Below are positions 5,771 to 14,481 of a stretch of DNA of 25,518 bases, one piece after another. The stretch is from a virus. The stretch lies in IMG/VR virus record IMGVR_UViG_3300047557_002025, positions 1-25,518 of that record. The stretch is one strand, 5' to 3'. The stretch's first letter is position 1. Every line of letters starts with the position of its first letter. The notes under the pieces are model-generated. The model was not told the DNA's origin, did no database searches, and saw nothing but the letters and a program-made list of their open reading frames with translations. Position numbers and translations under genes: made by a program.

Positions 5771-8770
5771 ATGGAGCAGGTCACTAGTTCAGACCTGAAG
5801 ATGCGGGGTTACGAGGCCCCGCGTGTTACCCGCATCTCGGCTGATCAAGTAGCTAATGTGGATGGGCCTGACGGCGGGCCTGTCTCCATTACTGTCCCCA
5901 ATCTTGTCTCGGAAGGCTCACGGTCCCTGCCCACGGGGACTGATCCACTTGGTTCCGCCAACCCTCTTTTGCCGGTAATTATCGGCCCCGCTGACAATCG
6001 GACTACAGCGCTCTACCCGATGGCCGATGTGGTCGCGGGGGCAGCATCGTTTTATCTTGGTCCAAAGACCGTCCCGCCTGTCACCGATAATCTAGGTAAG
6101 CCGCTGCAAGTCGGGATGACGTATTACAACGTCAACGACGAGACGCAGTATGTATGGACTTCTTCTGGTAAGTGGCGCGTGGGCGGGTCCGCGTTGCCAT
6201 CGGCAAATAAGATCTACGTCTATACTTTGTCGGTGCCGGCGGCACAAATCCCGCCCAATGGGCCGGGTACACCGGACAGTCACGGCAATGTCCTACGCTT
6301 CGATATTTCTGCTTCCGCTACCAGCGTTAACGCTGTTAGTGTGTACGCTAATGGCGTGCTGTTGGTTGGTGGGGCTGATTATATTGTCCACGAAGCCGGT
6401 GAGGCGGATTGGATCGAGTTGCTGGCGACGTGGTGCGCCGGGTCCAATCTTGTCGTGGTGGTCACGAATACGGCGTCTATTCTGTTTGCGCCAAATGCGG
6501 TTAAGATAAACACGACGTTTTGGTCTACGGGCGACGATGAGTTCGGCCCGATCAATGGCGTCAATACTGTGTTTCCTTTGCGGGATATGACTGGCAACTC
6601 GGTCAATCCAGTCAACGCCGTCAATTTGTTGGTATCGCTCAATAATCGTATCATTGAGCCTAATATCGAATATCAAGTTATCGGTGATACCATCGCCTTT
6701 GCTATTCCGTTGGAAATAGAGGACGAAGTATGGGTCACGGCGGGGGTACCTACCGCCGGCAATGATCTAAGTAATGTTTCGTCCACCCCATTTACGCCAC
6801 GCGAAATGGGCGCAGTCGGCGACAAAGTGGCGGACGATACTCGGGCGATAGTTAATAGCATTAATCGGATGCTGGAGACAGGACAACCGCTCAACCTCTC
6901 GAACGGGATATTCAGGATCACTGGCCCACTCCCGTTGATGAATAAAGCCAACATCAGTGGCGATGGTACGGGTGAGATTTACGTCGATTTTGACCCCGAA
7001 CAGTCCCCTATCCTCGATATCAATATTCCGTTGGTTGATACCTACGCAGTGGCAAGCATTGCCGTTGTAAACTTTGATTTTAATGGTGCGTATACTGCTG
7101 ACAGTGAGATGACCCGGATACAACTCACGCTGACTGGTGGGCAAGTGATGCCCGCTCCGGGAGATATCTGCAAAGTTACTTCCGATGATCAGTTAGTCGG
7201 AGTTGAAACCGGCGATCACACCGGGCAGCACGTCTACATTGCGGCGGTGTCGGGCTCCTACGTCTATATCCCGAACCTGCTGTATGACGCCTACACGACT
7301 AACATCCAGCTCCACAAACTGCGGCGTACTTCGGTCGTTCTGCGCGGCTTTCGTATGTCGGCCAACTGGACATCGCTGGTCGCCAACGATTGGATTTTTG
7401 AGTTTGTCAGAGTTACTGGCGCAGTAACTCCGACACTAGAGCGGTTCACCTGCTACGACGGCGTGCAGGGAGTTACTTTTGCCGGCACGTACAAGGGTAG
7501 CACCTTGGGTTTCCGTGCATACCACATGCGTAACGCGACGGCCAGCGAAAATCCGCCTGTACCGGGTTATGGCTTTGTCGACGCTGGCTCTTTTATGACG
7601 CAACACACAGACATCGGCGGGGACGATTGCCGCCATGCGTATACAACTGTTTCCCCTGATGCGGCTACTTGGGATCGTGTCGCATGGGGTCGTACAATTA
7701 AGCCTTCTCTTAATGGAGGTAAGTCTGTTGGTTGCAGTGCTGCTGCCTATGATACTCACTCGGACTGCCTCGAACCTAATTTCGCTAATCTTGATGTTTA
7801 CGGCGGTTATTTTGGAGAAAATAGTGCTGGTGCTGGTATTCAGTTTCGGGGCATTCGCGGTATTGCTAGTAGCTGTCGGGTGCGCGATTGTGCAGTTGGC
7901 TTTGAAATCTATAAGCAGTTTACTGGTGAAGCTGCTAGTCATTTGCTTGATAATTGCTATTACTCGGGTAAAGGTACGCCAATCAGGATCGACCGCGATC
8001 CAGGGCTGAGTTCAGTTAATGCCCGGCAGATGACGAGACTGCGGAATTTCTACGGTGAAACTTACGGCTTGATGGGCATTGATGCTTCCGACTGCGATAT
8101 GCTAGTTGAGGGTATCACCAGGATCGTTCACCAAGGATCGTTGGCTGGGGCGCGAGCCCTATTCATGCGGGCAGCAGCTACAGCGCGGTCTTACGGCGAC
8201 GGCCGTTTGGTTCATGTAATTTCCGGCATGACCGGCACACCAAACCCCAGGCTAATCACATTTAGCGGGCCAAACTGCGGTGCGGACGGGTTGTTCGCGT
8301 CGGTCCGCGCAGGGTCGGTGGCATGGCAAGCGGTGGTGAGCGAGGACGACCCGACCCCGGCGGTGGCTGGAGCTTTCAGGATCGATTGCGACTGCGACCT
8401 TGCCCCCGGTGCAGCGAGCGGTGGCTACAGCTTAAACGGCGGTTCAAACTTGTTGACCGCCGGGGCTCTACAACTGATCCTGACCGTCAACAGCGCGCGC
8501 ACGCCGGCGCAGCGAGTAGGGGCCTTCTCGCTGACGGCAGCGATGAACCGACAGATCATTCTGTGCAGCGGGACATGGACACTGACGGTTCCTAGCGCAG
8601 CGGTGCTCGGTCCAGACTTCAAGTGTGAAATCATCGTGACTAGCGGAACGGTGACGATCGATGGCCCTGGCGGTACCAATCTGCCGGTCGCCGCCAACAA
8701 TTCCGGCCGTGTATGGGTAGCCGGTTCCACGGTTTACGCTTCAAGCCAAGCACTGACGACGCTGACATGA
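5771..8770 (+). CDS. Tailspike with beta-helix (pectate-lyase-like) domain
   Basis: A 999-residue protein from ATG 5771 (GGGG upstream); nearby ATGs at 5732 and 5761 open only very short frames. Residues 1-330 are a beta-rich, Pro/Val/Asn-rich region, likely particle-binding and connector domains with repeated YTLSVPAAQIP/NGVLLVGGADY-like phrases. At about residues 340-360 the motif REMGAVGDKVADDTRAI marks the start of a right-handed beta-helix of the pectate-lyase type, the usual fold of tailspikes that bind or cut surface polysaccharide. The last 80 residues form a separate beta-rich tip. Between 7690 and 7985 the codons turn strongly T-ending, which hints at exchange of the receptor-facing part. 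A dispersed hairpin (7410-7430) lies in frame. Enzyme specificity cannot be judged. Confidence 0.85.
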   Translation: MEQVTSSDLKMRGYEAPRVTRISADQVANVDGPDGGPVSITVPNLVSEGSRSLPTGTDPLGSANPLLPVIIGPADNRTTALYPMADVVAGAASFYLGPKTVPPVTDNLGKPLQVGMTYYNVNDETQYVWTSSGKWRVGGSALPSANKIYVYTLSVPAAQIPPNGPGTPDSHGNVLRFDISASATSVNAVSVYANGVLLVGGADYIVHEAGEADWIELLATWCAGSNLVVVVTNTASILFAPNAVKINTTFWSTGDDEFGPINGVNTVFPLRDMTGNSVNPVNAVNLLVSLNNRIIEPNIEYQVIGDTIAFAIPLEIEDEVWVTAGVPTAGNDLSNVSSTPFTPREMGAVGDKVADDTRAIVNSINRMLETGQPLNLSNGIFRITGPLPLMNKANISGDGTGEIYVDFDPEQSPILDINIPLVDTYAVASIAVVNFDFNGAYTADSEMTRIQLTLTGGQVMPAPGDICKVTSDDQLVGVETGDHTGQHVYIAAVSGSYVYIPNLLYDAYTTNIQLHKLRRTSVVLRGFRMSANWTSLVANDWIFEFVRVTGAVTPTLERFTCYDGVQGVTFAGTYKGSTLGFRAYHMRNATASENPPVPGYGFVDAGSFMTQHTDIGGDDCRHAYTTVSPDAATWDRVAWGRTIKPSLNGGKSVGCSAAAYDTHSDCLEPNFANLDVYGGYFGENSAGAGIQFRGIRGIASSCRVRDCAVGFEIYKQFTGEAASHLLDNCYYSGKGTPIRIDRDPGLSSVNARQMTRLRNFYGETYGLMGIDASDCDMLVEGITRIVHQGSLAGARALFMRAAATARSYGDGRLVHVISGMTGTPNPRLITFSGPNCGADGLFASVRAGSVAWQAVVSEDDPTPAVAGAFRIDCDCDLAPGAASGGYSLNGGSNLLTAGALQLILTVNSARTPAQRVGAFSLTAAMNRQIILCSGTWTLTVPSAAVLGPDFKCEIIVTSGTVTIDGPGGTNLPVAANNSGRVWVAGSTVYASSQALTTLT
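7410..7430. repeat. Dispersed hairpin, copy 6 (inside tailspike)
   Basis: GAGTTACTG (7410-7418) pairs perfectly with CAGTAACTC (7422-7430) around a 3-base loop. It encodes RVTGAVTP-like residues in the beta-helix. A lone left arm (about 7469-7478) lies 40 bases further on. Confidence 0.8.
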
Positions 8771-8790
8771 AGTTACTTCTAGGTAACTCT
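8769..8790. repeat. Dispersed hairpin, copy 7 (tailspike / fibre junction)
   Basis: AGTTAC (8771-8776) pairs with GTAACT (8783-8788), loop ttctag. The left edge overlaps the tailspike TGA stop (8768-8770). The next gene starts 15 bases downstream and has its own GGGG. Confidence 0.75.
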
Positions 8791-8804
8791 GCGGGGATGG
8801 GTCA

Positions 8805-10397
8805 ATGAGCCTCGCTGCTGAACTTGCCGCAATCATCTGCACGGGGGAAATTCCGGTGCCTGGAATGGTTCATGATCCGTCGCAGCCATTGGTGCTCGGC
8901 AATCAGCCGGGACTGAATTATACCGTCATTACCCACGATGAAGTGGCGCACCAATGCAAGATACAGGTGGTTAACGGGTCAACCGTTTCCATCATGACAT
9001 TTGGTGCCGATGGCCAATTGCTCATCAACGGCAAAACCATCGCAGAGCTGCCTGAATTGGCGGCGTTGGTTACGGCTGCGTCTGCGTCGGCTACGGCATC
9101 CGAAGCATCGAGAATAGCGTCAGACGCATCGGCGGTGTCAGCTTCGGCTTCCTCCAGTACGGCTGCCAGTGCCGCCAACACCGCGGTTACAAACTCCAAC
9201 TTGTCGCAACAATTCGCCCAAGCCCCAGATGGCACGGTGCTCCCCGGTGGCGGTAAGAGTGCTTTTGCCAATGCCGAAGATGCGGAAGAGATCGCCGTCG
9301 AAAGCCGCGACCTCGATGTGTCGGACCCGATCAGTGGAGACGAGGTATTTCAAAGCGGGTTCCTATTCACGGAACAGGTGCGTAACCCCTCCACTTTGAT
9401 GACTGTCACCATTCCGCCGGGCATTTACAATTCGCCGGACAAGCGGAAGCGGTGGGCTTCTTACCGCTTGGCTCCGGGGGCGGCAGGTTCGATTAAGTTT
9501 GCGCCGCAGCCCGGCGGAACCGACTTGGTTACGCCGCAGGTTAAGGCGCGCGGGCGAGTATTCGCGCGCTATGTGAACGCTGACAATTCTACGCGGCGTA
9601 CGCTCACGGCTACCGTTGGTATTCCTGCTGTTACCAATGGTGAAATTATCTTTGCTTTCCATGGCATTCACTCGGGGTCGACCACAGTCACTTCGATTAA
9701 TTTCTCCACCGTGGGGACCTTGGTTCCGGTGTGGAGCGAGTTGGTGCCGTACCCGGCCAACGCCAGTGCGCAGTTTATTCCCGATTGGAATGTACGCCGC
9801 GCGCCGCTGGTCGGAGTTGCTGCGCAGTCGATCGATTTGGTATTTGATGAAGGTGTCAATGTCGGCTTGCAGTGCGTCGACTGGTGGGTGATCGAGGGCA
9901 CATCCGGCAGCACTCCGCTGTGGGGCAAAGAAACGAGGACGCCCACCAATAACAGAAACAACAATGTTGCGACACTTGCCGCACTACCTGCGCAATCGTT
10001 GGTTCTTTGCTCGGCAGCGCAGGGCGCCGGCACGGGCACGAGCGGGTACGCCAGTTTTTCAGCCAATCTGGCGCGGGTCAACAGCGGCAACAGCTACGGC
10101 GCACCAGATGTGGCGGCGTCCGACGCGAGCGCAATGCGCAATGAGGTTTGGGCGACGGCGGATGGCCTTGCTACCGCTGCCGGCGATTTCGTTGGGCAGG
10201 TGAACTGGACCGGCTCGCTGAAAGGCAACATCATACTGATCGGCTACCATCCAAAGTCTGTGGTAGGCGGTGGCACGGTCGTCTTGAATAAGCAAGGTTC
10301 GCCGGCTCGCGATACCATCGTGGAGCCCAACGGCGTCGCCGAGCTATGGTTCGAGAATGACGGCAAAACTGTGGATGTTAGGGTACCAAAGACATGA
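8805..10397 (+). CDS. Tail fibre-like protein with Ala/Ser-rich coiled-coil stalk
   Basis: A 530-residue protein, ATG 8805, with GGGG (8793-8796) upstream. After a beta-rich N-terminal domain (about residues 1-85) there is a long Ala/Ser-rich stretch (about 88-128, with repeated SASA, ASEAS and ASAAN units), typical of the trimeric helical stalk of phage tail fibres. The remainder is beta-rich and Gly/Asn-rich, with aromatic-containing phrases such as CVDWWVIEGTSG, and may be a receptor-binding or virion-associated domain. It lies between two beta-helix spike genes and overlaps the next by ATGA, so the three are probably made together. No enzymatic motif is seen. It could instead be a spike anchor that links other spikes to the tail. 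Confidence 0.7.
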   Translation: MSLAAELAAIICTGEIPVPGMVHDPSQPLVLGNQPGLNYTVITHDEVAHQCKIQVVNGSTVSIMTFGADGQLLINGKTIAELPELAALVTAASASATASEASRIASDASAVSASASSSTAASAANTAVTNSNLSQQFAQAPDGTVLPGGGKSAFANAEDAEEIAVESRDLDVSDPISGDEVFQSGFLFTEQVRNPSTLMTVTIPPGIYNSPDKRKRWASYRLAPGAAGSIKFAPQPGGTDLVTPQVKARGRVFARYVNADNSTRRTLTATVGIPAVTNGEIIFAFHGIHSGSTTVTSINFSTVGTLVPVWSELVPYPANASAQFIPDWNVRRAPLVGVAAQSIDLVFDEGVNVGLQCVDWWVIEGTSGSTPLWGKETRTPTNNRNNNVATLAALPAQSLVLCSAAQGAGTGTSGYASFSANLARVNSGNSYGAPDVAASDASAMRNEVWATADGLATAAGDFVGQVNWTGSLKGNIILIGYHPKSVVGGGTVVLNKQGSPARDTIVEPNGVAELWFENDGKTVDVRVPKT

Positions 10398-12889
10398 GCA
10401 GCGCCCCACTAAAGCTGCAACGGATGCGCCCTGCTCCAGTTGGTAGCGGACCATCGCCGGCTCCATTGTTCCCTGTGGTCGGAGTTACTTCGGATAACTC
10501 CGCGATTGTCGAAGGGAGCGTAATCACTTTCCGTATCAAGCGGGTGGCTGGTCCTTCTTACCTTATCTTTGCCGTTCATTGGGCAATGACTGGCGATGCG
10601 TTGGATATGACGGGTATTATTGCAGGAGACGTAAATTTCGCTGCGGAAGATATGGAGAAAGTTATTACTGTTACCACGGTATTACGGCCGGGGGCGCAAG
10701 GAGATCGTGGAGTTACACTCAGCTTGTCAGCGCCAACTGGCGGGGCAACGCTGGACCCCGCGCGCACTAGCGCATCTGTGCTGATAAGCGACGACAGCGG
10801 GGCACCGCCGGCGTCTCCGATTGTCGGCGTTGACCCGGTATTGTCGTCGGCAACGGAAGGGACCATTGTCCAATTTACGGCGCGCCGGACGAGAGACAAC
10901 GTAGGCAGTACGGCGTTTACAGTTGGGTGGGCGGCGACCAGCGACGGCGGCAGCGCGGATATCACTGGCACTGTATCTGGCACCTTGTCTTTCGCCGCGA
11001 ATGAAATGAGCAAGGTCGTCAATATTCAAACGGTAAATCGTACTGGATTGCAAGGAGATCGTGCGCTTAGGCTGACGCTCAGTTCGCCAAGTGGGGCTAC
11101 TCTCGACCCCACCAAGACGGTCGGCATTACTACGTTGAAAGATTTTACTACTCCAGTTACTACCCCAATTGTTGGGGTTGCGGCGGATACGCCTACGGTT
11201 TTCGAGGGTAACACTGCGGGCTTCACTGTTAGCCGCAACGGCGGATCATTGACGACGCCGTTTACTGTGCATTGGGTTGTCGTCAGTTCATTGCACCCCA
11301 ATGACTTTGATGACGGCGTGGTTACTTCGGGTGATTTGTCGTTTGCATCGGGTGATTTGACTAAGCCACTTAGCTTCAAGACACGGGCAAGAACAGCGGA
11401 ACTTCAGGGCGACCGTCAGCTTACAGTAACGCTGAGCGCGCCGGTGAATGCTGATCTTGACCCAGCGCGTACCAGCGCTTCGATGATGCTGAAGGATACC
11501 ATTATAAGTCCCGGTCTGCCAAAGTACCAGCCTACCGTTCCAAACAGCAAAATCCATTGGGTCGGAGCTGGTGCGCCGGCTGGCGTCAAGAAGGTTTATA
11601 CCGGCGATTACACCGGTCTGAAAAATGCGATGTCGGACCCGAGCTATATGCCGGGAGATAAGATCAAGATTGCTAACGGGGTTTATAGCGGGGCAGACAT
11701 CACGCTTGGCCGTTCTGGTATTGCAGCAGCGGACGGTTCTACATTCTTGATGATCGAGGCTGTCAACCACTTGAAGGTGACACTAGATTTTCGCATCATT
11801 CAAGCGGCTGACTATTGGTGGTTTAGTGGTTGCAAGTTGCCGAAAGCAGCTCCATACAGGACTACTGGTTTCAGTTGGGATGGGACAGATATCGGCACGT
11901 TTTCGCTGCGGGCAAAGGGGTTGTGGGTAACGAATTGTCGGTTCACCAGTTGGTGTATATGGTCGCTGCACGCCGGCTTGTACGATGTGAATAAGGTATC
12001 TAATCTGCGGTTTTGCTATAATGACATGCCGGCAGATGTCCCGGCCGAAGCCTATTCTTTGGGGCTTATGTATATTACCAAGCTGGACAAAGCGGATAAC
12101 ATCCCTGACGACGTGGAGATCGCCTACAATAAAGGCAGTATTCTCACCAATCCTGGGCGGGGAGGCGACGCTGGTTCGCGGTTCTTCTTGCAGATACAGC
12201 CGTCTAAGCCGTCGCCAAGCACACCGGTCAATGCTACACGGCGCGCGTTCAATGTACACCACAATTGGGTTAGGGGATACCTGCACTATATCACTTACAC
12301 TAAGCGGCAAACGCAGATCAGCTACAATGTGTTCCGCTGCTTGGGTACTTACTACCCTGACGGCGGCAGCATTCAGCGGCACGGCAATATCAATGGCACT
12401 CCGGCTTACGATACCGGATCACTGATGGAAGGCAACCTCTACATTCATGAGGGCAATAAGCCGATCCAGATACAGTTGAACGGCTACGGCTCGATATGCA
12501 ACGGCAACAAGGCCGTTACGGCCGGTGCGACTTCGATCCAGCTCTCCATGGGTACGATGCCAGCTCCCAGTAAATCAGGCGAGCACGACGCGGCGTCCTA
12601 TTCCAAGGTAATCGATTGCGTCGGGTTCGACAAGGTTATTGTTGGTGACGTGTCTGATCCAACAGATACGTTTGCACCTGAGCGTGGCGGGTACTGTGAC
12701 AAGATACGGATAGGCAAGGGTGGTAACGGTTGGGACCCAACGGTAACGAACGGTGGTAACTGCGCCGGAGGTGAGCACTGCACCAGCGCCAATTGGACAG
12801 TAGTCTCCGGCAATGATGGCGAGGCGGTAATCACAACCGTCGACGAAGCCGCTTTGCTGTTGGTATGCGGCTGCGACCCGGAGGCGTAA
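10394..12889 (+). CDS. Adsorption protein with three Calx-beta-like repeats and a beta-helix
   Basis: An 831-residue protein, start in an ATGA overlap. Three related units of about 110 residues (27-134, 142-251, 258-369) each open with a VGVxxxxxxxxEG phrase and end in QGDRxLxxTLSxPxxAxLDP, the pattern of calcium-binding Calx-beta domains. From about residue 390 a different domain begins with GDKIKIANGVYSGADITL and continues with alternating strands and aromatic residues (WWFSGCKLP), resembling parallel beta-helix polysaccharide lyases of the chondroitinase-B/alginate-lyase type. Calx-beta repeats joined to a lyase-like helix suggest an extended calcium-stabilised arm bearing an exopolysaccharide-binding or cutting head. 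The C-terminal 80 residues are Gly/Asn-rich with several Cys. A dispersed hairpin is near the 5' end. The virion role is inferred from domains and neighbours. Confidence 0.75.
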   Translation: MSSAPLKLQRMRPAPVGSGPSPAPLFPVVGVTSDNSAIVEGSVITFRIKRVAGPSYLIFAVHWAMTGDALDMTGIIAGDVNFAAEDMEKVITVTTVLRPGAQGDRGVTLSLSAPTGGATLDPARTSASVLISDDSGAPPASPIVGVDPVLSSATEGTIVQFTARRTRDNVGSTAFTVGWAATSDGGSADITGTVSGTLSFAANEMSKVVNIQTVNRTGLQGDRALRLTLSSPSGATLDPTKTVGITTLKDFTTPVTTPIVGVAADTPTVFEGNTAGFTVSRNGGSLTTPFTVHWVVVSSLHPNDFDDGVVTSGDLSFASGDLTKPLSFKTRARTAELQGDRQLTVTLSAPVNADLDPARTSASMMLKDTIISPGLPKYQPTVPNSKIHWVGAGAPAGVKKVYTGDYTGLKNAMSDPSYMPGDKIKIANGVYSGADITLGRSGIAAADGSTFLMIEAVNHLKVTLDFRIIQAADYWWFSGCKLPKAAPYRTTGFSWDGTDIGTFSLRAKGLWVTNCRFTSWCIWSLHAGLYDVNKVSNLRFCYNDMPADVPAEAYSLGLMYITKLDKADNIPDDVEIAYNKGSILTNPGRGGDAGSRFFLQIQPSKPSPSTPVNATRRAFNVHHNWVRGYLHYITYTKRQTQISYNVFRCLGTYYPDGGSIQRHGNINGTPAYDTGSLMEGNLYIHEGNKPIQIQLNGYGSICNGNKAVTAGATSIQLSMGTMPAPSKSGEHDAASYSKVIDCVGFDKVIVGDVSDPTDTFAPERGGYCDKIRIGKGGNGWDPTVTNGGNCAGGEHCTSANWTVVSGNDGEAVITTVDEAALLLVCGCDPEA
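10480..10502. repeat. Dispersed hairpin, copy 8 (5' end of Calx-beta gene)
   Basis: CGGAGTTA (10480-10487) pairs with TAACTCCG (10495-10502), loop cttcgga. The right arm has lost the inner G but the outer pairs are perfect. It is in frame, reading GVTSDNS. Confidence 0.75.
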
Positions 12890-12910
12890 AGTTACTTCGT
12901 AGGTAACTCT
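12888..12910. repeat. Dispersed hairpin, copy 9 (after Calx-beta gene)
   Basis: AGTTAC (12890-12895) pairs with GTAACT (12903-12908); T-G and T-A can extend the stem inward. The left edge overlaps the TAA stop (12887-12889). GGAGAG just downstream serves as SD for ATG 12921. Confidence 0.75.
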
Positions 12911-12920
12911 GGAGAGTTCG

Positions 12921-13259
12921 ATGACGGTAAGTTTCCCCGCCGATGGGTTCGGCAACATCATCCCGTTGCTGGCGGTATCGTACGGCAATTCAATCCCCGA
13001 GCAGGCAATCACTACTGCCGGGATCACCGCCGGAGCGCAGACCGTCAGTGACGGTACTGGCAGTATCATCCGCATTTGGGTGTTTGGATGCGACATCTAC
13101 TATAAGACGGGAATAACGGGGCTTACAGCAGCGACCAGTGCGGATGCGTTGCTTTTGAGTGGGCAGTCGGTCGACGTGCCGGTGCCCTCTGGGCACACGT
13201 TGCTCAGGGCCATCGCCAAGACCGGCTCGGGTATGATCAGGATTGAGAAGCTGGGATGA
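12921..13259 (+). CDS. Small beta-rich virion-associated protein (hypothetical)
   Basis: A 112-residue protein, ATG 12921 preceded by GGAGAG. It has no Lys-rich or catalytic motif and consists of alternating hydrophobic strands (for example IIRIWVFGCDIYY, about residues 49-61, and VDVPVPSGHTLLRAIAKTG, about 84-102). The composition and size resemble small beta-sandwich accessory proteins encoded beside phage spikes. It overlaps the next gene by ATGA. No family is recognised, so the virion role is only inferred from position. Confidence 0.55.
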   Translation: MTVSFPADGFGNIIPLLAVSYGNSIPEQAITTAGITAGAQTVSDGTGSIIRIWVFGCDIYYKTGITGLTAATSADALLLSGQSVDVPVPSGHTLLRAIAKTGSGMIRIEKLG

Positions 13260-14038
13260 TCCCGGCCAGGGCCATAGGGGGTCGCAGTCGCGGCCTCAGC
13301 GGCGGTAAGTTGCTCGGGCTTGCTAACGGCTCGCAGCGCCTTGGGCTTGGCCTTGGGCTTTACAATTTTCCTCCCCCCGCGGTTCCCCCCCTTAGCGGAA
13401 CACTAGGCACGCCAATCTTGTTGGCTCCGAAAAAAGCGTCCAACACCAGTAACCTGACCAGCGACCCATTCACTATCCCAGCCGATGGCACCTTTTTCTT
13501 TTGCCAGTCGTGCCGCAGTAGCAGCACAATCGTAATCCCCACGTTGACCAACAATAGCAATTTAGCATTCAATCTACTGGCTTCGGATTATGGATATGAC
13601 AGTGGGGCAGGAGTGCGGTGCAAGTCATCGCTTTGGTGCTATATCAACAATACTCGTGCTCCTATAACTGGCGTAACAGTTAACACTCTATCGCAGCCGC
13701 GCCAACAGCATCAATATGTATTCGTCCCCTTCGCTTATCTTTTGCCGGTAGCGTCAGAGATAGCGACTGGCGGGCACCAAAACGGCGATCCTACGGTTAA
13801 CTTCGACCACGTTCCAGCAGTCAATAGTGTGATCCTCGGTTTCTTCAATGCTTCGGCCTCCGCCGATACTCCAGTTACACCTTGCGACAGCATGACGGAG
13901 TTGGAAGATATATATGAGAGCAATGGTCAAATGCAAGGTGAACTATGCTGGCGCACAGCGGGGTCGCAGAATGCGCAGTGGGTAACGACTACTGTGATCG
14001 CTACCGGCGCTCGCGTCGAGGTACGGCAGCCGGCGTAA
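13256..14038 (+). CDS. Hypothetical protein of the adsorption block
   Basis: A 260-residue protein, ATGA overlap with the previous gene. The N-terminus (about residues 1-50) is Gly/Leu/Pro-rich and low-complexity, containing a 12-bp tandem repeat (13338-13349 and 13350-13361). Two C-runs (13373-13378 and 13385-13391) follow. From about residue 50 it is a beta-rich domain with several Cys (FFFCQSCRSSS, SLWCYINN) and acidic stretches near the C-terminus. No enzyme motif or known family is seen. Its position suggests a virion or spike-accessory protein. Its TAA overlaps an ATG in the TAATG arrangement with the next frame, which is itself interrupted. Confidence 0.6.
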   Translation: MIPARAIGGRSRGLSGGKLLGLANGSQRLGLGLGLYNFPPPAVPPLSGTLGTPILLAPKKASNTSNLTSDPFTIPADGTFFFCQSCRSSSTIVIPTLTNNSNLAFNLLASDYGYDSGAGVRCKSSLWCYINNTRAPITGVTVNTLSQPRQQHQYVFVPFAYLLPVASEIATGGHQNGDPTVNFDHVPAVNSVILGFFNASASADTPVTPCDSMTELEDIYESNGQMQGELCWRTAGSQNAQWVTTTVIATGARVEVRQPA

Positions 14039-14106
14039 TGGAACTACCTACCGCCGGGCAAGTGGCTGCGCTGTAAAGTCGAATACCCGACTGGGTTAAA
14101 ATAGTA
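14038..14106 (+). pseudogene. Interrupted 5' part of the following coiled-coil gene
   Basis: ATG 14038 overlaps the upstream stop as TAATG and opens MELPTAGQVAAL, then TAA (14074-14076). The same frame continues with SRIPDWVKIV directly into the next coding sequence (ATG 14107). The continued part would complete a membrane-spanning segment. This looks like a nonsense mutation, a sequencing error or a readthrough site. A separate leader peptide is also possible. Confidence 0.45.
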
Positions 14107-14481
14107 ATGGTATTGCTAATGGCCGGGGGAGGCTATGCTAAATGGGATGCAGTAGCGAATAGTGCGTCGTACCAAGAGATAAATACAAAATTTGATGCGA
14201 TAAATATTGCGCTAAATACGATGCGTAGTTCGGTGGAAGATATACGCCACGATGTCGATAGTTTGGATACTTCATTCACAGAAATGAAAGAAGATCGTAA
14301 GGACAGATTAAAGCGAGCAGATGCTTTTATGGATGCTATCCGCGAACGATTGGCAAATATGGATCGGCGGGATGATCGGCAGGATCAAGCACTTGACTAT
14401 ATAACACGTCTTATAACAGATGATATGCCGGCGTCGCCAGCTCCAATTCCAAAAGATAACTATCGAAGGCGTCCACAGTGA
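14107..14481 (+). CDS. Membrane-associated coiled-coil protein (5' end interrupted)
   Basis: 124 residues from ATG 14107. The hydrophobic start MVLLMAGGGYA appears to be the second half of a membrane segment whose first half (PDWVKIV) lies upstream in the same frame behind a TAA. Residues about 22-90 are strongly heptad-like and charged, with phrases such as SSVEDIRHDVDSLDTSF and EDRKDRLKRADAF, and the C-terminus is Pro-rich and basic. There is no good SD before ATG 14107. The coding region is AT-richer than its neighbours. A membrane anchor plus long coiled coil resembles inner-membrane spanins or other lysis proteins, but no family signature is visible. It is followed directly by a similar small membrane/coiled-coil gene. 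Confidence 0.5.
   Translation: MVLLMAGGGYAKWDAVANSASYQEINTKFDAINIALNTMRSSVEDIRHDVDSLDTSFTEMKEDRKDRLKRADAFMDAIRERLANMDRRDDRQDQALDYITRLITDDMPASPAPIPKDNYRRRPQ

Noticed and set aside
7469-7478. Further hairpin copies at about 7172, 7469, 10710 and 24662
   Set aside because: Only one arm is present at each place, so no stem can form; they are noted as half-sites only.
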